Assembly (NCBI RefSeq): GCF_027105055.1
Contig: NZ_CP114264.1
Coordinates: 1,426,001 to 1,490,000 of the forward strand
Direction: 5' to 3'
Length of the DNA: 64,000 bases
From: Acinetobacter sp. TR3
Lineage (GTDB): Bacteria > Pseudomonadota > Gammaproteobacteria > Pseudomonadales > Moraxellaceae
The position numbers and the translations under genes were made by a program. Positions 16,509 to 25,715 of this stretch are shown in pieces. Position 1 is the stretch's first letter; each line of letters begins with the position of its first letter. The notes below the pieces were generated by a model that was not told the origin of the DNA, searched no databases, and saw nothing but the letters and a program-made list of their open reading frames with translations.

Positions 16509-18497
16509 ATGACAACCCCTTTAAATGAACGTCGTATTGCAAATGCAATTCGTGTCTTGGCTATGGATGCTGTGCAACAAGCAAACTCAGGGCATCCTGG
16601 TGCTCCAATGGGGATGGCAGATATCGCTGATGTAGTTTGGCGTGAATTTTTAAATCATAATCCAGCAAACCCACAATGGGCAAACCGCGATCGTTTTGTA
16701 TTGTCAAATGGTCATGGCTCAATGTTGCAATATGCTTTATTGCATTTGACTGGTTATGAATTATCGATTGAAGATTTAAAACAGTTCCGTCAATTACACT
16801 CTAAAACTCCAGGTCATCCAGAATTGGGTTATGCACCTGGTATCGAAACCACAACAGGTCCATTGGGTCAAGGTATTGCCAATGCTGTTGGTTTTGCTTT
16901 AGCTGAAAGAACTTTAGCTGCACAATTTAACAAAGATGGTTTAAACGTTGTTGATCACTTCACTTACTGTTTCTTAGGTGATGGCTGCCTGATGGAAGGT
17001 ATTTCTCACGAAGTATGTTCACTTGCAGGTACTTTAGGTCTTGGTAAGCTGATTGCCTACTACGATGACAATGGCATTTCGATCGACGGTGAAGTAGAAG
17101 GTTGGTTCAGTGATGATACTGAACAACGTTTCAAAGCCTATGGTTGGCAAGTACTTCGCGTAGATGGTCATGATGCTGATGCGATTCGTCAAGCAACAGT
17201 TGAAGCGAAAGCTGAAAGCAATAAGCCAACAATTATTATCTGTAAAACGATTATTGGTTTAGGTTCACCAAACAAACAAGGTAAAGAAGATTGCCACGGT
17301 GCGCCGTTGGGTAAAGACGAAATCGCTTTAACACGTGAAGCATTGGGCTGGAAAGAAGACGCATTTGTTATTCCTGAAGATGTTTATGCAGCTTGGGATG
17401 CAAAAACAAAAGGTCAAAGCTCTGAAGCAGCTTGGAATGAATTGTTTGCTCAATACCAAGCAAAATATCCAACTGAAGCAGCTGAATTATTACGTCGTAT
17501 CAATGGTGATTTACCTGCTGAATTTGCTGCACAAGCAGATGCATTTATTGCTGAAACCAATGCAAAAGCAGAAACGATTGCAACACGTAAAGCAAGCCAA
17601 AATACTTTACAGGCATTCGGTCCTTTACTTCCTGAATTATTAGGTGGTTCTGCTGACTTGGCTGGCTCTAACTTAACACTTTGGAAAGGTTGCCAAGGCG
17701 TACAAGAAAATCCAGCGGGTAACTACGTGTATTACGGTGTTCGTGAATTCGGTATGACTGCAATTGCCAATGGTGTTGCTTTACACGGTGGTTTTGTTCC
17801 TTACGTTGCAACATTCTTAATGTTTATGGAATATGCACGTAATGCTGTACGTATGTCTGCATTGATGAAGCAACGTGTGATTCATGTTTATACACATGAT
17901 TCAATTGGTTTAGGTGAAGATGGTCCTACGCATCAACCAATCGAACAAATTGCATCGTTACGCGGTACACCAAACTTAAATACTTGGCGTCCATGCGATA
18001 CAGTTGAAGCTGCAATTTCTTGGAAATCTGCGTTACAACGTAAAGATGGTCCAACCGCATTAATTTTCTCTCGTCAAAACTTGCCATTCCAAGCACGTAA
18101 TGAAGCTCAAATTCAAAACGCTGCAAAAGGTGGTTATGTACTTGCAGAAGAAAAAGGTGAGTTGAAAGCAATCATTATTGCGACTGGTTCAGAAGTTTCA
18201 TTGGCGATGGAAGCATATGCACAGCTTGAAGGTGTGCGTGTTGTGTCTATGCCATGTGCTGAAGAGTTTATGAAGCAAGATGCTGCATATCGTGAAGCTG
18301 TATTACCTGCACATATCCGTGCGCGTGTAGCGGTTGAAGCGGCTCATGTTGATTACTGGTGGAAGTTTGTTGGTTTAGATGGCAAAGTGATCGGTATGAC
18401 CACTTATGGCGAATCTGCTCCAGCAAAAGACTTGTTCCAATTCTTCGGTATCACTACTGAAGCAGTTGTAACTGCGGTTAAAGAATTGAATGCTTAA
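16509..18497 (+). CDS. tkt: Transketolase
   Basis: 662 residues. This ThDP-dependent enzyme of the pentose phosphate pathway transfers two-carbon units between sugar phosphates. The N-terminus has [12 protein letters not shown] and [18 protein letters not shown]; the ThDP/Mg motif is GDGCLMEG...[11 protein letters not shown]. The pyrimidine domain contains [13 protein letters not shown] and [15 protein letters not shown]. The length is normal. Gluconeogenic Acinetobacter uses it to make pentoses and erythrose 4-phosphate. No strong ribosome site is seen before the ATG. Confidence 0.98.
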   Translation: MTTPLNERRIANAIRVLAMDAVQQANSGHPGAPMGMADIADVVWREFLNHNPANPQWANRDRFVLSNGHGSMLQYALLHLTGYELSIEDLKQFRQLHSKTPGHPELGYAPGIETTTGPLGQGIANAVGFALAERTLAAQFNKDGLNVVDHFTYCFLGDGCLMEGISHEVCSLAGTLGLGKLIAYYDDNGISIDGEVEGWFSDDTEQRFKAYGWQVLRVDGHDADAIRQATVEAKAESNKPTIIICKTIIGLGSPNKQGKEDCHGAPLGKDEIALTREALGWKEDAFVIPEDVYAAWDAKTKGQSSEAAWNELFAQYQAKYPTEAAELLRRINGDLPAEFAAQADAFIAETNAKAETIATRKASQNTLQAFGPLLPELLGGSADLAGSNLTLWKGCQGVQENPAGNYVYYGVREFGMTAIANGVALHGGFVPYVATFLMFMEYARNAVRMSALMKQRVIHVYTHDSIGLGEDGPTHQPIEQIASLRGTPNLNTWRPCDTVEAAISWKSALQRKDGPTALIFSRQNLPFQARNEAQIQNAAKGGYVLAEEKGELKAIIIATGSEVSLAMEAYAQLEGVRVVSMPCAEEFMKQDAAYREAVLPAHIRARVAVEAAHVDYWWKFVGLDGKVIGMTTYGESAPAKDLFQFFGITTEAVVTAVKELNA

Positions 18498-18513
18498 TCA
18501 AATTAAGTGGTAT

Positions 18514-18546
18514 AAAAAAGCGCTCTGATTAAGGGCGCTTTTTTTT
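18514..18546 (+). terminator. Terminator after tkt
   Basis: AAAAAAGCGCTC / GGGCGCTTTTTTTT hairpin with a 6-7 base loop and T run. Confidence 0.85.
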
Positions 18547-18561
18547 AAATTGGAATAAGAA

Positions 18562-19095
18562 ATGAGAAGATTAGCTTTATCGAATAAGAAAGAACGAGGA
18601 ATACCAAGGAAATTAAGAAATCTTAGATGCTGGAGTGAAAGTTTTAGAGGATATTTTCCTGATTTAAATGGATATGAAGATCGATACTATAATTGGAAAA
18701 TACCTGTTCCGATAAACCTTGTTGAGGGTAAGCATGCAAGCCAAGAAATCAAAGCAGAATGTGCTCAATACCTAATCAATGCTTGTAAATATTTAATTGA
18801 AGCGAAACCTCAAGGACTAAAATTCTGTAAAGTAGTTTGTATGATTGAACAGCCAAATATGTTTGCTAGCGAGATTTGCTTATATCTAGATGAAGATTAT
18901 TTTAATGCACATACATTATCAGCAGATAGATATGATTCTCAATATGTGTTGGCAGATGGGTTAAGTTTGGCTAAAAGTTGGAATCTGCAAATTCCTGAAA
19001 ATATCTATGAACGAGGGATAAAGATTCGGTATATTGATCCAGAAGATGAAGCTGATAGTTATAGAGCTGATCAGTGGTACTTTATTGAAATTTAA
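18562..19095 (+). CDS. Uncharacterised protein, possibly DUF3916
   Basis: 177 residues, soluble, with a basic start (MRRLALSNKKERGIPRKLR) and a mixed alpha/beta body without signal or membrane segment. The opening RGIPRKLRNL and the WKIPVP segment recall DUF3916 proteins; this is from memory and not certain. The ATG lies 15 bp after the tkt terminator, with weak ribosome signals. It is followed at 17 bp by another orphan gene. Codon use looks more AT-rich than in tkt. Confidence 0.7.
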   Translation: MRRLALSNKKERGIPRKLRNLRCWSESFRGYFPDLNGYEDRYYNWKIPVPINLVEGKHASQEIKAECAQYLINACKYLIEAKPQGLKFCKVVCMIEQPNMFASEICLYLDEDYFNAHTLSADRYDSQYVLADGLSLAKSWNLQIPENIYERGIKIRYIDPEDEADSYRADQWYFIEI

Positions 19096-19112
19096 GAGAT
19101 TAAGATGTTGCG

Positions 19113-19610
19113 ATGAAAAGTGAATTCGAACTTAGTGCTTTTGAAAAAATATTAAATAATGTCAAATCTTTATACTTTTTTAATTTGAACGTAGATAAAA
19201 GATTTTGGCAACATGCTGAATATGATTTTTTGATTCGTTTTCTCCACGAAAGTTCAAAGATAAAGGAGCATAAAAAGAGTGTTGATAACTATTCTTCTCG
19301 ATTACATTCCTATTTTGATAAAGTAATTCAAAATAGGCTTAAGCTAGATATAAATAAATCATTATTAAAATTAGAAGGGAAAATTTTAGCTTTCAATGTT
19401 CATTTAACCATGTTTGATAGTTTGGGTGAGGGTGAAACAGGTGGCTTTATCGATGGTTGTGATACACCACCACCTGAATTTTGGATTCATTTTGATGGGG
19501 AAAATTTATATTCATTTATTCCTGCTGAATTTATCGAAATAGTAAATTCAGCAATAGAAGTTTCTATGGGTGAATCATTAGTATGGTATACAGATTTGAT
19601 TGAAATTTAG
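19113..19610 (+). CDS. Uncharacterised protein, small orphan
   Basis: 165 residues, Lys-rich helical N-terminal half and a more acidic C-terminal half with GEGETGGFIDGCDTPPPEFWIHFDG. No recognised domain, signal or helix. It follows the previous orphan by 17 bp, so they may be co-transcribed. The size, acidity and pairing resemble immunity-protein genes, but no toxin is nearby, so this is only a possibility. Confidence 0.65.
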   Translation: MKSEFELSAFEKILNNVKSLYFFNLNVDKRFWQHAEYDFLIRFLHESSKIKEHKKSVDNYSSRLHSYFDKVIQNRLKLDINKSLLKLEGKILAFNVHLTMFDSLGEGETGGFIDGCDTPPPEFWIHFDGENLYSFIPAEFIEIVNSAIEVSMGESLVWYTDLIEI

Positions 19611-19623
19611 TGTAATAGGTCTC

Positions 19624-20034
19624 TCATCCGATATTTAATTCACTCTGAATTGAAATATTTGACGTTAATAATTTATGCACAGGACAGCTTTCAGCTACTT
19701 TTAACAAGCGTTTATGTTGATCTTCGGTAAATTCACCTTTTAAGATAATTTTACGTTCAATATTGTTTTGACCTGCTTCAGGTTCAGCATTGGGATTTAA
19801 GGCTAAATCGACCTGAACATGATCAAGCTTAATTCCTTTATGATTCGCATACATCTCTAAAGTAATGGTTGTACATGCACCTAAAGCAGACAAGAGTAAC
19901 TGAATTGGATTTGGTGCTGTATCTTGACCACCTTTATCTGCTGGTTCATCTGCATACCAAGTATGACCCGAAGAATCCGTCAACGAAACGCGATAAGGTG
20001 TAGATGTACTGAGTGCTTGTGCTGTATGTGTCAT
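19624..20034 (-). CDS. OsmC family protein (peroxide-reducing or related)
   Basis: 136 residues. The two conserved cysteines of OsmC/Ohr proteins are seen in ALGACTTITLEMYA and AESCPVHKLL. Members reduce organic peroxides using these thiols; this branch (YhfA/OsmC-like) is less well defined. A single-gene unit ending close to the preceding orphan gene on the opposite strand. The start ATG 20034 gives a plausible N-terminus. Confidence 0.88.
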   Translation of the reverse strand: MTHTAQALSTSTPYRVSLTDSSGHTWYADEPADKGGQDTAPNPIQLLLSALGACTTITLEMYANHKGIKLDHVQVDLALNPNAEPEAGQNNIERKIILKGEFTEDQHKRLLKVAESCPVHKLLTSNISIQSELNIG

Positions 20035-20260
20035 GTTTTACCTTGTTATTTATCTTTAAAAACTAGATGAAAATATACCAATTGATCATGTTACTTATAA
20101 AATCAATTGTCCACTACCTAATGGTCTTATGATAATTGTGTTTAATATGTGCTGTAACGCTTTTATTGTTGCACGGATGAAACATATCGTTTTATAAAGA
20201 ATAATGAATAAAAATACTTGATCTATAAACTATTACGTATATCAAATAAGGATACGAAAA

Positions 20261-20839
20261 ATGCAATTTAAAACATTAAGCCTCGGTTTAGCTGCTGCTA
20301 TCGCAAGTTCTGTAACATTAGCTGCGCCAGTAGACTATAAAATCGATCCAACACATACAGCAACAGTATTTAGCTGGAATCACTTTGGTTTCTCTACACC
20401 GAGTGCAAATTTCACTGATATTCAAGGCACAATTAAAGTTGATAATGCAAAACCTGCAAATTCATCTGTAGAAGTGACGATCCCTTTAAGCAGTGTAAAT
20501 ACCAATGTTGTTGCTTTGGATAAAGAATTCCAAGAAGAAGCTTGGTTTAATGCTGCGAAATATCCAAACATTACTTTTAAAAGTACTAAAGTAGAAACTA
20601 AAGACAAGAAACACTTCAAAATTACAGGTAATTTAACCGTTAAAGGTGTGACTAAGCCTGTGGTATTGGATGCTATTCTGAATAAACAAGGCGAGCATCC
20701 AATGGCGAAAGTACCTGCGATTGGTTTTAATGCAACAACAAGCTTTAACCGCTCAGCATTTGGTATCGGTAATTACGTACCAAACGTAGGGGATAAGATC
20801 ACTGTGAATATTACAACTGAAGCAACTGCTGCAAAGTAA
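20261..20839 (+). CDS. yceI: YceI family periplasmic protein
   Basis: 192 residues. A clear Sec signal peptide (residues 1-22, ending TLAAPV) precedes the lipocalin-like YceI fold (YKIDPTHTATVFSWNHFGFSTP, then FKSTKVETKDKKHFKITGNLTVKGVTKPV). Family members bind isoprenoid-like lipids in the periplasm and respond to stress or high pH. A GGATACG stretch lies before the ATG. Followed by a strong terminator. Confidence 0.94.
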   Translation: MQFKTLSLGLAAAIASSVTLAAPVDYKIDPTHTATVFSWNHFGFSTPSANFTDIQGTIKVDNAKPANSSVEVTIPLSSVNTNVVALDKEFQEEAWFNAAKYPNITFKSTKVETKDKKHFKITGNLTVKGVTKPVVLDAILNKQGEHPMAKVPAIGFNATTSFNRSAFGIGNYVPNVGDKITVNITTEATAAK

Positions 20840-20864
20840 TATATAATAAATCAATTGTTTATTA

Positions 20865-20899
20865 AAAAATCTCACGCTATCTACGGCGTGAGATTTTAA
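20865..20899. terminator. Bidirectional terminator between yceI and the GNAT gene
   Basis: AAAATCTCACGC / GCGTGAGATTTT hairpin with an 8-base loop and A/T runs on both sides, between converging genes. Confidence 0.87.
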
Positions 20900-20938
20900 A
20901 TTTTTTAGGCGTAAATTAAATACGATTTTCTACAACTA

Positions 20939-21445
20939 TTATGTTGTTGCATTAAATGCATCTGAATAGATGGCATAGCCACTTGGTACGTAGTCGGTAA
21001 AAACAAGAATTTGAAAATACTCTGCAGGAACACCTTCTAAGATCAATCTAGTATTAGCCTTAAACCCAAATTTTCCATAATAATTAGGATCACCGAGTAA
21101 TACGCATCCTTTTGCATTCAATGCCTTGATCCTATTCAAACTTTCTTTCATAAGTTTAGAGCCTATACCTTTTTCTTGATATTCAGGAAGAACGAAAATA
21201 GAACCTAAGCCATACCAGTTTGTCGTACCATCGGAAATAGAGACAGGTGAAAATGCAATATGACCAATGACTTCCCCCTGAGTTTCAGCAACTAAAGAGA
21301 GATTAAGTTGTTTGGATTCACGAAGCGCATTGACGATAAATTGCTCTGTGTGGCTAGAATGTTCTACATCATTAAAAGCTTTTTGTGTTAAATCAAAAAT
21401 TGCTTGGATGTCAGTGTTTTGTTCATCACGGATTTGAATATTCAT
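20939..21445 (-). CDS. GNAT acetyltransferase, possible YjhQ-type antitoxin
   Basis: 168 residues with the GNAT fold: acetyl-CoA loop QEKGIGSKLM at about 93-102, preceded by SIFVLPEY, and CVLLGDPNYYGKFGF as the late motif. In E. coli a GNAT protein, YjhQ, is the antitoxin of YjhX (TopAI), and here the gene lies 81 bp downstream of a yjhX-like gene on the same strand. The pairing suggests the same role, but a metabolic acetyltransferase of the YhbS type is also possible. Confidence 0.85.
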   Translation of the reverse strand: MNIQIRDEQNTDIQAIFDLTQKAFNDVEHSSHTEQFIVNALRESKQLNLSLVAETQGEVIGHIAFSPVSISDGTTNWYGLGSIFVLPEYQEKGIGSKLMKESLNRIKALNAKGCVLLGDPNYYGKFGFKANTRLILEGVPAEYFQILVFTDYVPSGYAIYSDAFNATT

Positions 21446-21526
21446 TTTAATTGCCTATATGTTTTTAAATAACTGACGAAGCAAAATTATGTTGTTGCTT
21501 CATCAGATGAATGTTAAGGATGTTTA

Positions 21527-21781
21527 TTAATTATCGAGTTGAGGTCGCACGTTTCTAAGCCCATTCAAATTGATTTGATAGGGTTGACCTTCCTATGATT
21601 TGATCAATCTTTTCTTTTTAAATTTTCGAAAAACATCGAATGTGCAATCAGATAATACAAAACCTTCACGGCTATAACATTCTACAGCGATGAGTTGTCC
21701 TGATTCATTTTTGAGTTTTACGATTTTTCCGCCTTTTGCTAAGACGTGTAAAGTCCTTTGTTCAGACTTGGATAGGTCCAT
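21527..21781 (-). pseudogene. yjhX: YjhX (TopAI)-like toxin gene with an in-frame amber codon
   Basis: From ATG 21781 the product starts [18 protein letters not shown] and follows E. coli YjhX, an inhibitor of topoisomerase I, through VECYSREG to RLIKS. TAG at 21595-21593 then interrupts the frame, yet the same frame continues with EGQPYQINLNGLRNVRPQLDN to TAA at 21529-21527, matching the normal YjhX tail. So 62 residues are made unless the amber is read through, and one codon separates this from a full 84-residue toxin. An upstream in-frame TTG-type start at 21814 is less likely. A GNAT gene follows. Confidence 0.85.
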
Positions 21782-21904
21782 GTTGGAATCCCAGATATAA
21801 GTAATCAAAAGCAAAGCTAGGCTTTTAGCCCGAAAATTCGCGTTGATAAATATGAACTATGGACAAAACAACAGATTGATTAAATCTATGAGCAAATTAG
21901 AACA

Positions 21905-22453
21905 CTAAATACGCTTATTTTTATTGTATTTATCCTTCAATGATAAATAAGCAGGAACTGATTTTTTTGCCTGCCGACGTAGCATCATTTTGATATATAA
22001 CACGAGGGCAAAACAAGCCGTCGCAATGGTTAACATGATGCTATTCATATAACTCATGATCGAACTAATATAACCAATCGTTGCTAAACGCCGTTGCATA
22101 CGCTCAACCTGAATACTCGATTCAATTCCAGTGATTGCCCATGTACATAAATGTTCGCAATTATTGATAATCAAATGGTAATGATTTTCATGCATACGCG
22201 AGCGCATACGACGAACGATCGCTTTCGCCTTGTAACGAGGGGAATGATAATTTTTCGTATAAATCGGTTTTCCCCGAGCGAAGCGCTGAATTGAGGTCGT
22301 CTCAATTGGATGTTTTTTAAAAATATGTGCAAAACCTGAATAATGGATAACTCGTCCACGACCTGCATAAATACCATGATGACTATAACCAAAGTGTTTA
22401 ACAATTAGGTGTGCACCGAGAGGGAAATGTCGCTGTGTTTGCTGCATACTCAT
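21905..22453 (-). CDS. LRAT-domain (NlpC/P60-like) membrane-anchored protein
   Basis: 182 residues. The N-terminal half is an LRAT/H-box papain-like fold: catalytic His in SHHGIYAGRGRVIHYSG and Cys in NNCEHLCTW. One or two hydrophobic segments (about 125-160) near the C-terminus and a basic tail suggest membrane anchoring. Such proteins act as acyltransferases or thiol hydrolases on lipids or peptides; the substrate is unknown. Starts at ATG 22453 (MSMQQTQRHF), with a second ATG two codons on. Confidence 0.85.
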   Translation of the reverse strand: MSMQQTQRHFPLGAHLIVKHFGYSHHGIYAGRGRVIHYSGFAHIFKKHPIETTSIQRFARGKPIYTKNYHSPRYKAKAIVRRMRSRMHENHYHLIINNCEHLCTWAITGIESSIQVERMQRRLATIGYISSIMSYMNSIMLTIATACFALVLYIKMMLRRQAKKSVPAYLSLKDKYNKNKRI

Positions 22454-22618
22454 ACAAGACTATTGTATTTACAGATGTATTTTAATCAAAAAATATGAAT
22501 CTATCGAGTGCATTTAAAGACTCATTTATACGATTATGTGTGGAGATTGTATCTATTCTTTTTATGTTGAAATACATTGTGGGACAATGAGGTTAGTCGA
22601 TTTGAACAATATTAAATT

Positions 22619-23356
22619 ATGCTAAAAAAATGGTTTATAGCCTCATTGGTCAGTATTTGTATGTCTCATGTTTATGCGATGCAGCATCAAATAATTAAAG
22701 TAGACAATATTTCATATGATGTAATTAAAGTAGACCATTTACAGCAACTCAGACTTTTCCTAAAAGATCCAAAGAATGCTCGTTATTATCAAAAAATTGC
22801 TCATATCCAAAAAGTGCTTCCAACATGTGAACATCTAAGTTTTGCTATGAATGCAGGTATGTATCACCCGGATTTTCAACCTGTCGGTTTATATGTTGAA
22901 GAAGGTAAAGAAATTATTGAACTCAATGAAGCGCAAGGATTTGGTAATTTTTTTATGCAACCAAATGGCGTGCTTGCATGGAATGATAAATATGCTGTAA
23001 TTAAAACAACGACAGATTATAAATCCATGAGATTTAAGCCACGGTTTGCTACGCAGTCTGGACCAATGTTGGTTTATAAAGGCCAAGTAAATAGCCAATT
23101 TGTAGCAGATTCAAATTCTCTAAAAATAAGAAATGGAGTCGGTGTTAGAAATAATCAGTTGTACTTTGTAATTTCACAACAACGAGTCAATTTTTATCAG
23201 TTTGCGCAATTCTTTAAGCAAAATTTAAAAATTGATAATGCTTTATATTTGGATGGTTCAATTTCAAGTTTATATTCATCCCAAACTAAACGTCATGACA
23301 AGACTTTTAATTTAGGTCCAATCGTTGGTGAAATTGCTCAAGAGAATTGTAATTAA
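22619..23356 (+). CDS. Phosphodiester glycosidase (NAGPA) family exported protein
   Basis: 245 residues. A Sec signal peptide (residues 1-20, ending HVYA) is followed by a NAGPA/DUF2233 domain: FAMNAGMYHPDFQPVGLYVE, QSGPMLVYKG, RNGVGV and ALYLDGSISSLY, the usual order. Members hydrolyse sugar phosphodiesters; in bacteria the target is probably a cell-surface glycan. Periplasmic. It ends at a strong palindrome shared with the next, converging gene. Confidence 0.9.
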   Translation: MLKKWFIASLVSICMSHVYAMQHQIIKVDNISYDVIKVDHLQQLRLFLKDPKNARYYQKIAHIQKVLPTCEHLSFAMNAGMYHPDFQPVGLYVEEGKEIIELNEAQGFGNFFMQPNGVLAWNDKYAVIKTTTDYKSMRFKPRFATQSGPMLVYKGQVNSQFVADSNSLKIRNGVGVRNNQLYFVISQQRVNFYQFAQFFKQNLKIDNALYLDGSISSLYSSQTKRHDKTFNLGPIVGEIAQENCN

Positions 23357-23360
23357 TCAA

Positions 23361-23400
23361 CTTCTCATCTTCTATGCATTAGAAGATGAGAAGCACTTAT
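23361..23400. terminator. Perfect 13-bp hairpin between converging genes
   Basis: CTTCTCATCTTCT (23361-23373) pairs exactly with AGAAGATGAGAAG (23381-23393) around ATGCATT, followed by CACTTATTTTTATT. It serves the NAGPA gene and possibly the opposite one. Confidence 0.7.
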
Positions 23401-23402
23401 TT

Positions 23403-23630
23403 TTATTGAATTGGCGTCTTAATAAGTGCAAGAAGCTCTTTGCGGCTATAGCCTCGGGAAATGAGGACTTTCTTTATACCTTTAATCACATCTTCATCTG
23501 TCGCTTTGACTAAAGCATCCAGTAGTTGTTCATTTGATTTGCAAGAACAATCATTTTCAACGCAAGAGGTTTGGTTCTTGTGTTCATTATATTGCTGATC
23601 TGCATTAAACAATTTTTGCCAAAAACTCAT
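23403..23630 (-). CDS. Small conserved-looking hypothetical protein
   Basis: 75 residues starting MSFWQKLFNADQQ, with three cysteines in a short polar stretch (SCVENDCSCK) and a helical second half (DALVKATDEDVIKGIKKVLISRGYSRKELLALI). No signal or membrane helix. I do not recognise the family. The cysteine cluster might bind a metal. Confidence 0.65.
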   Translation of the reverse strand: MSFWQKLFNADQQYNEHKNQTSCVENDCSCKSNEQLLDALVKATDEDVIKGIKKVLISRGYSRKELLALIKTPIQ

Positions 23631-23822
23631 AGAGCCTTCATATACAACCTAACATAGATCGAAATATAGTCACTTTAAAATAAAATACAAGTCATCTTAA
23701 GTGATAAAAGCAGCAGTTGAACTTCAGTTTTTTCGATGATTCTTTTTGTTTCTAACGAAATTATGACAGTTGAATGACTTGATCTTTGAAAAACATCATT
23801 TTTTTTAGTAAAAACTTTAAAT

Positions 23823-23856
23823 AAAAATAGAGAGTTATGAAAACTCTCTATTTTTA
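23823..23856 (-). terminator. Terminator of trmA
   Basis: AAAAATAGAGAGTT / AACTCTCTATTTTT hairpin with a 4-base loop, T run on either strand, 24 bp beyond the trmA stop. Confidence 0.82.
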
Positions 23857-23879
23857 ATGGTTACTTTGCAATAATTTGT

Positions 23880-24965
23880 TTAAATCTTTTCGAGCAATAC
23901 ACCAGATTCCACATGATGAGTAAAAGGGAATTGATCGAACATAGCAAATTTTATAATGCGATGTGTTTGACTGAGTGTTTTTAAATTATCATGTAAGGTA
24001 TCAGGGTTGCATGAAATATAAAGAATACGCTCAAAACCTTGTAATAATTTAAGTGTTTCGTCATCAATTCCTGCACGTGGCGGATCTACAAAAACCGTGT
24101 CAAAGTCGTAGCTTTGAATATCAATTTCTGCTTCTTGGAGTCGTCTAAACGCTCTTTCACCTTGATACGCCTGAGTAAACTCTTCGGCAGATAAACGCGC
24201 CACCTGAATATTCTCAATCTGGTTTTGCTCAATGTTCCATTGCGCTGCGTAGACTGAAGATTTAGCAAGTTCAGTTGCAAGGACACGTTTAAATTTCAAA
24301 GAGAGTGGTAGAGTAAAGTTACCATTACCACAGTACAATTCTAATAGGTCTTTCTCAGAGCTTTCAGCAGAATCACAAGCCCACTCCAACATATGTTGGC
24401 ACACTTGTGCATTGGGTTGTGTAAAGCTACTTTCAATTTGTTTGTATTTAAAAGTACGACCATGAACATTGAGTTGTTCAACCACGTAGTCGTCACCAAT
24501 AATCACTTTTTGGCCACGGCTACGCCCCATAATTTTAATCTTCAGCTTTTCTGCTAAAGCTTTCGCAGCGATTTCCCAATCTGCATCTAAACGGCGATGA
24601 TAAATTAAAGTCACCAACATTTCTCCGCTCAATGTGGCGAGGAAATCAGCTTCAAAAATACGTTGCGATAAAATAGGAGTTGCTTTTAATTCTTCTAATA
24701 AACGTGGCATCAAATCATTGATGCTGCGATCTGCAATTGGAAACTCATCCACACGAATAACTTCTTTTTGTTTACCATCTTCAGCGCGTTCAAACATGGC
24801 ATAGAACAAATCATCTTCTGTATGCCAGATACGAAACTCTGCGCGCATACGGAAATGTTGGTCAGGTGATTGAAACACTTCTAAAGTTGGGGGATTGAAC
24901 GGAGCGAATTGTGTGGTAATGCGTTCAACTTTCTCTTGAAGTTGCTGTTGATAAGATACGGTCAT
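23880..24965 (-). CDS. trmA: tRNA (uracil-54-C5)-methyltransferase TrmA
   Basis: 361 residues. Makes ribothymidine at position 54 of tRNA using SAM. Motifs are [11 protein letters not shown] at the start, the SAM site [25 protein letters not shown], the nucleophile Cys319 in ISCNPDTL and the general base Glu353 in HHVESG. The length equals that of E. coli TrmA (366), and the RumA/RlmD cluster cysteines are lacking, which supports TrmA. Single-gene unit. Confidence 0.96.
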   Translation of the reverse strand: MTVSYQQQLQEKVERITTQFAPFNPPTLEVFQSPDQHFRMRAEFRIWHTEDDLFYAMFERAEDGKQKEVIRVDEFPIADRSINDLMPRLLEELKATPILSQRIFEADFLATLSGEMLVTLIYHRRLDADWEIAAKALAEKLKIKIMGRSRGQKVIIGDDYVVEQLNVHGRTFKYKQIESSFTQPNAQVCQHMLEWACDSAESSEKDLLELYCGNGNFTLPLSLKFKRVLATELAKSSVYAAQWNIEQNQIENIQVARLSAEEFTQAYQGERAFRRLQEAEIDIQSYDFDTVFVDPPRAGIDDETLKLLQGFERILYISCNPDTLHDNLKTLSQTHRIIKFAMFDQFPFTHHVESGVLLEKI

Positions 24966-25300
24966 AAAAAGAAAGCTACAGCTGAAATCTAAACGGGAAT
25001 GGTATCAAAAAATAAGATGAGTGTGTGGTTAAAGTCATTATTTAGTGATGTTCAAATTGTGCCGGTAGTAATTATTCTATGCCTCATATAAAAATATGAG
25101 TAAATTGAGTTGTTGGATTTAAAAAATCGCTATTCTTTTTGCTAAATAGATGAGTTTTTATAATCTTAAGCAAGTTTTCAGCAATATTCGGACAATGTAA
25201 TAATGTGCCAAAACTATAGCATTTGAATTAATAATTAGATTGAGCTTATCTATTTTTATACTTTAGATAGGTTTCGAACTTTAAAAGGATAAAGAAGAGT
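24966..25300. other. Intergenic region upstream of trmA and the 25301 gene
   Basis: 335 bp, AT-rich, with no convincing ORF. It contains one small hairpin, CTCATAT / ATATGAG, at 25083-25100. It presumably holds promoters for both flanking genes. Confidence 0.55.
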
Positions 25301-25660
25301 ATGTTAATACGAGGTCAATCAACTCTAATAGATGTCGTGGATGATTTTATAGCATCATTAGATGGTCAAAAAATGGATTTATTTATGAGATATATTCCTA
25401 ATCGTATGTGGATTCAGGTTTTAGATTTTTATGATTATTTAATTTCTCGATATGATTTTTATAACTCGGGTGCATGGATTGCAGAATTAATCTCGGAGAA
25501 TGATCCAGTAGGAGCAACACTTTGCCAAAAATTCTCATCTAATGGGCAAAATACATTTGAGTGGGAAGCAGGAGTTATTATTGATCTTGCTATGGAAAAG
25601 CTTGGTATAACTTATGAATGGCAAAAGGAAAAATATGGGAATCCGAGTGATTCTTTTTAA
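25301..25660 (+). CDS. Uncharacterised protein, small orphan
   Basis: 119 residues, acidic, without signal or membrane helix (MLIRGQSTLIDVV at the start; WEAGVIIDLAMEKLGITYEW near the end). AGAAGAG lies just before the ATG. Function and family unknown. It is isolated between trmA and putA, converging on putA. Its size and acidity are like those of immunity proteins, without other support. Confidence 0.65.
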   Translation: MLIRGQSTLIDVVDDFIASLDGQKMDLFMRYIPNRMWIQVLDFYDYLISRYDFYNSGAWIAELISENDPVGATLCQKFSSNGQNTFEWEAGVIIDLAMEKLGITYEWQKEKYGNPSDSF

Positions 25661-25695
25661 ATAAAAACCCGAACCATGTAAACATGATTCGGGCT
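25660..25695 (-). terminator. Terminator of putA
   Basis: On the minus strand CCCGAATCATG / CATGGTTCGGG with a 4-base loop is followed by TTTTTATTT. It lies 21 bp beyond the putA stop. Confidence 0.8.
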
Positions 25696-25715
25696 GGGAG
25701 ATTAGAAGACCTAAA

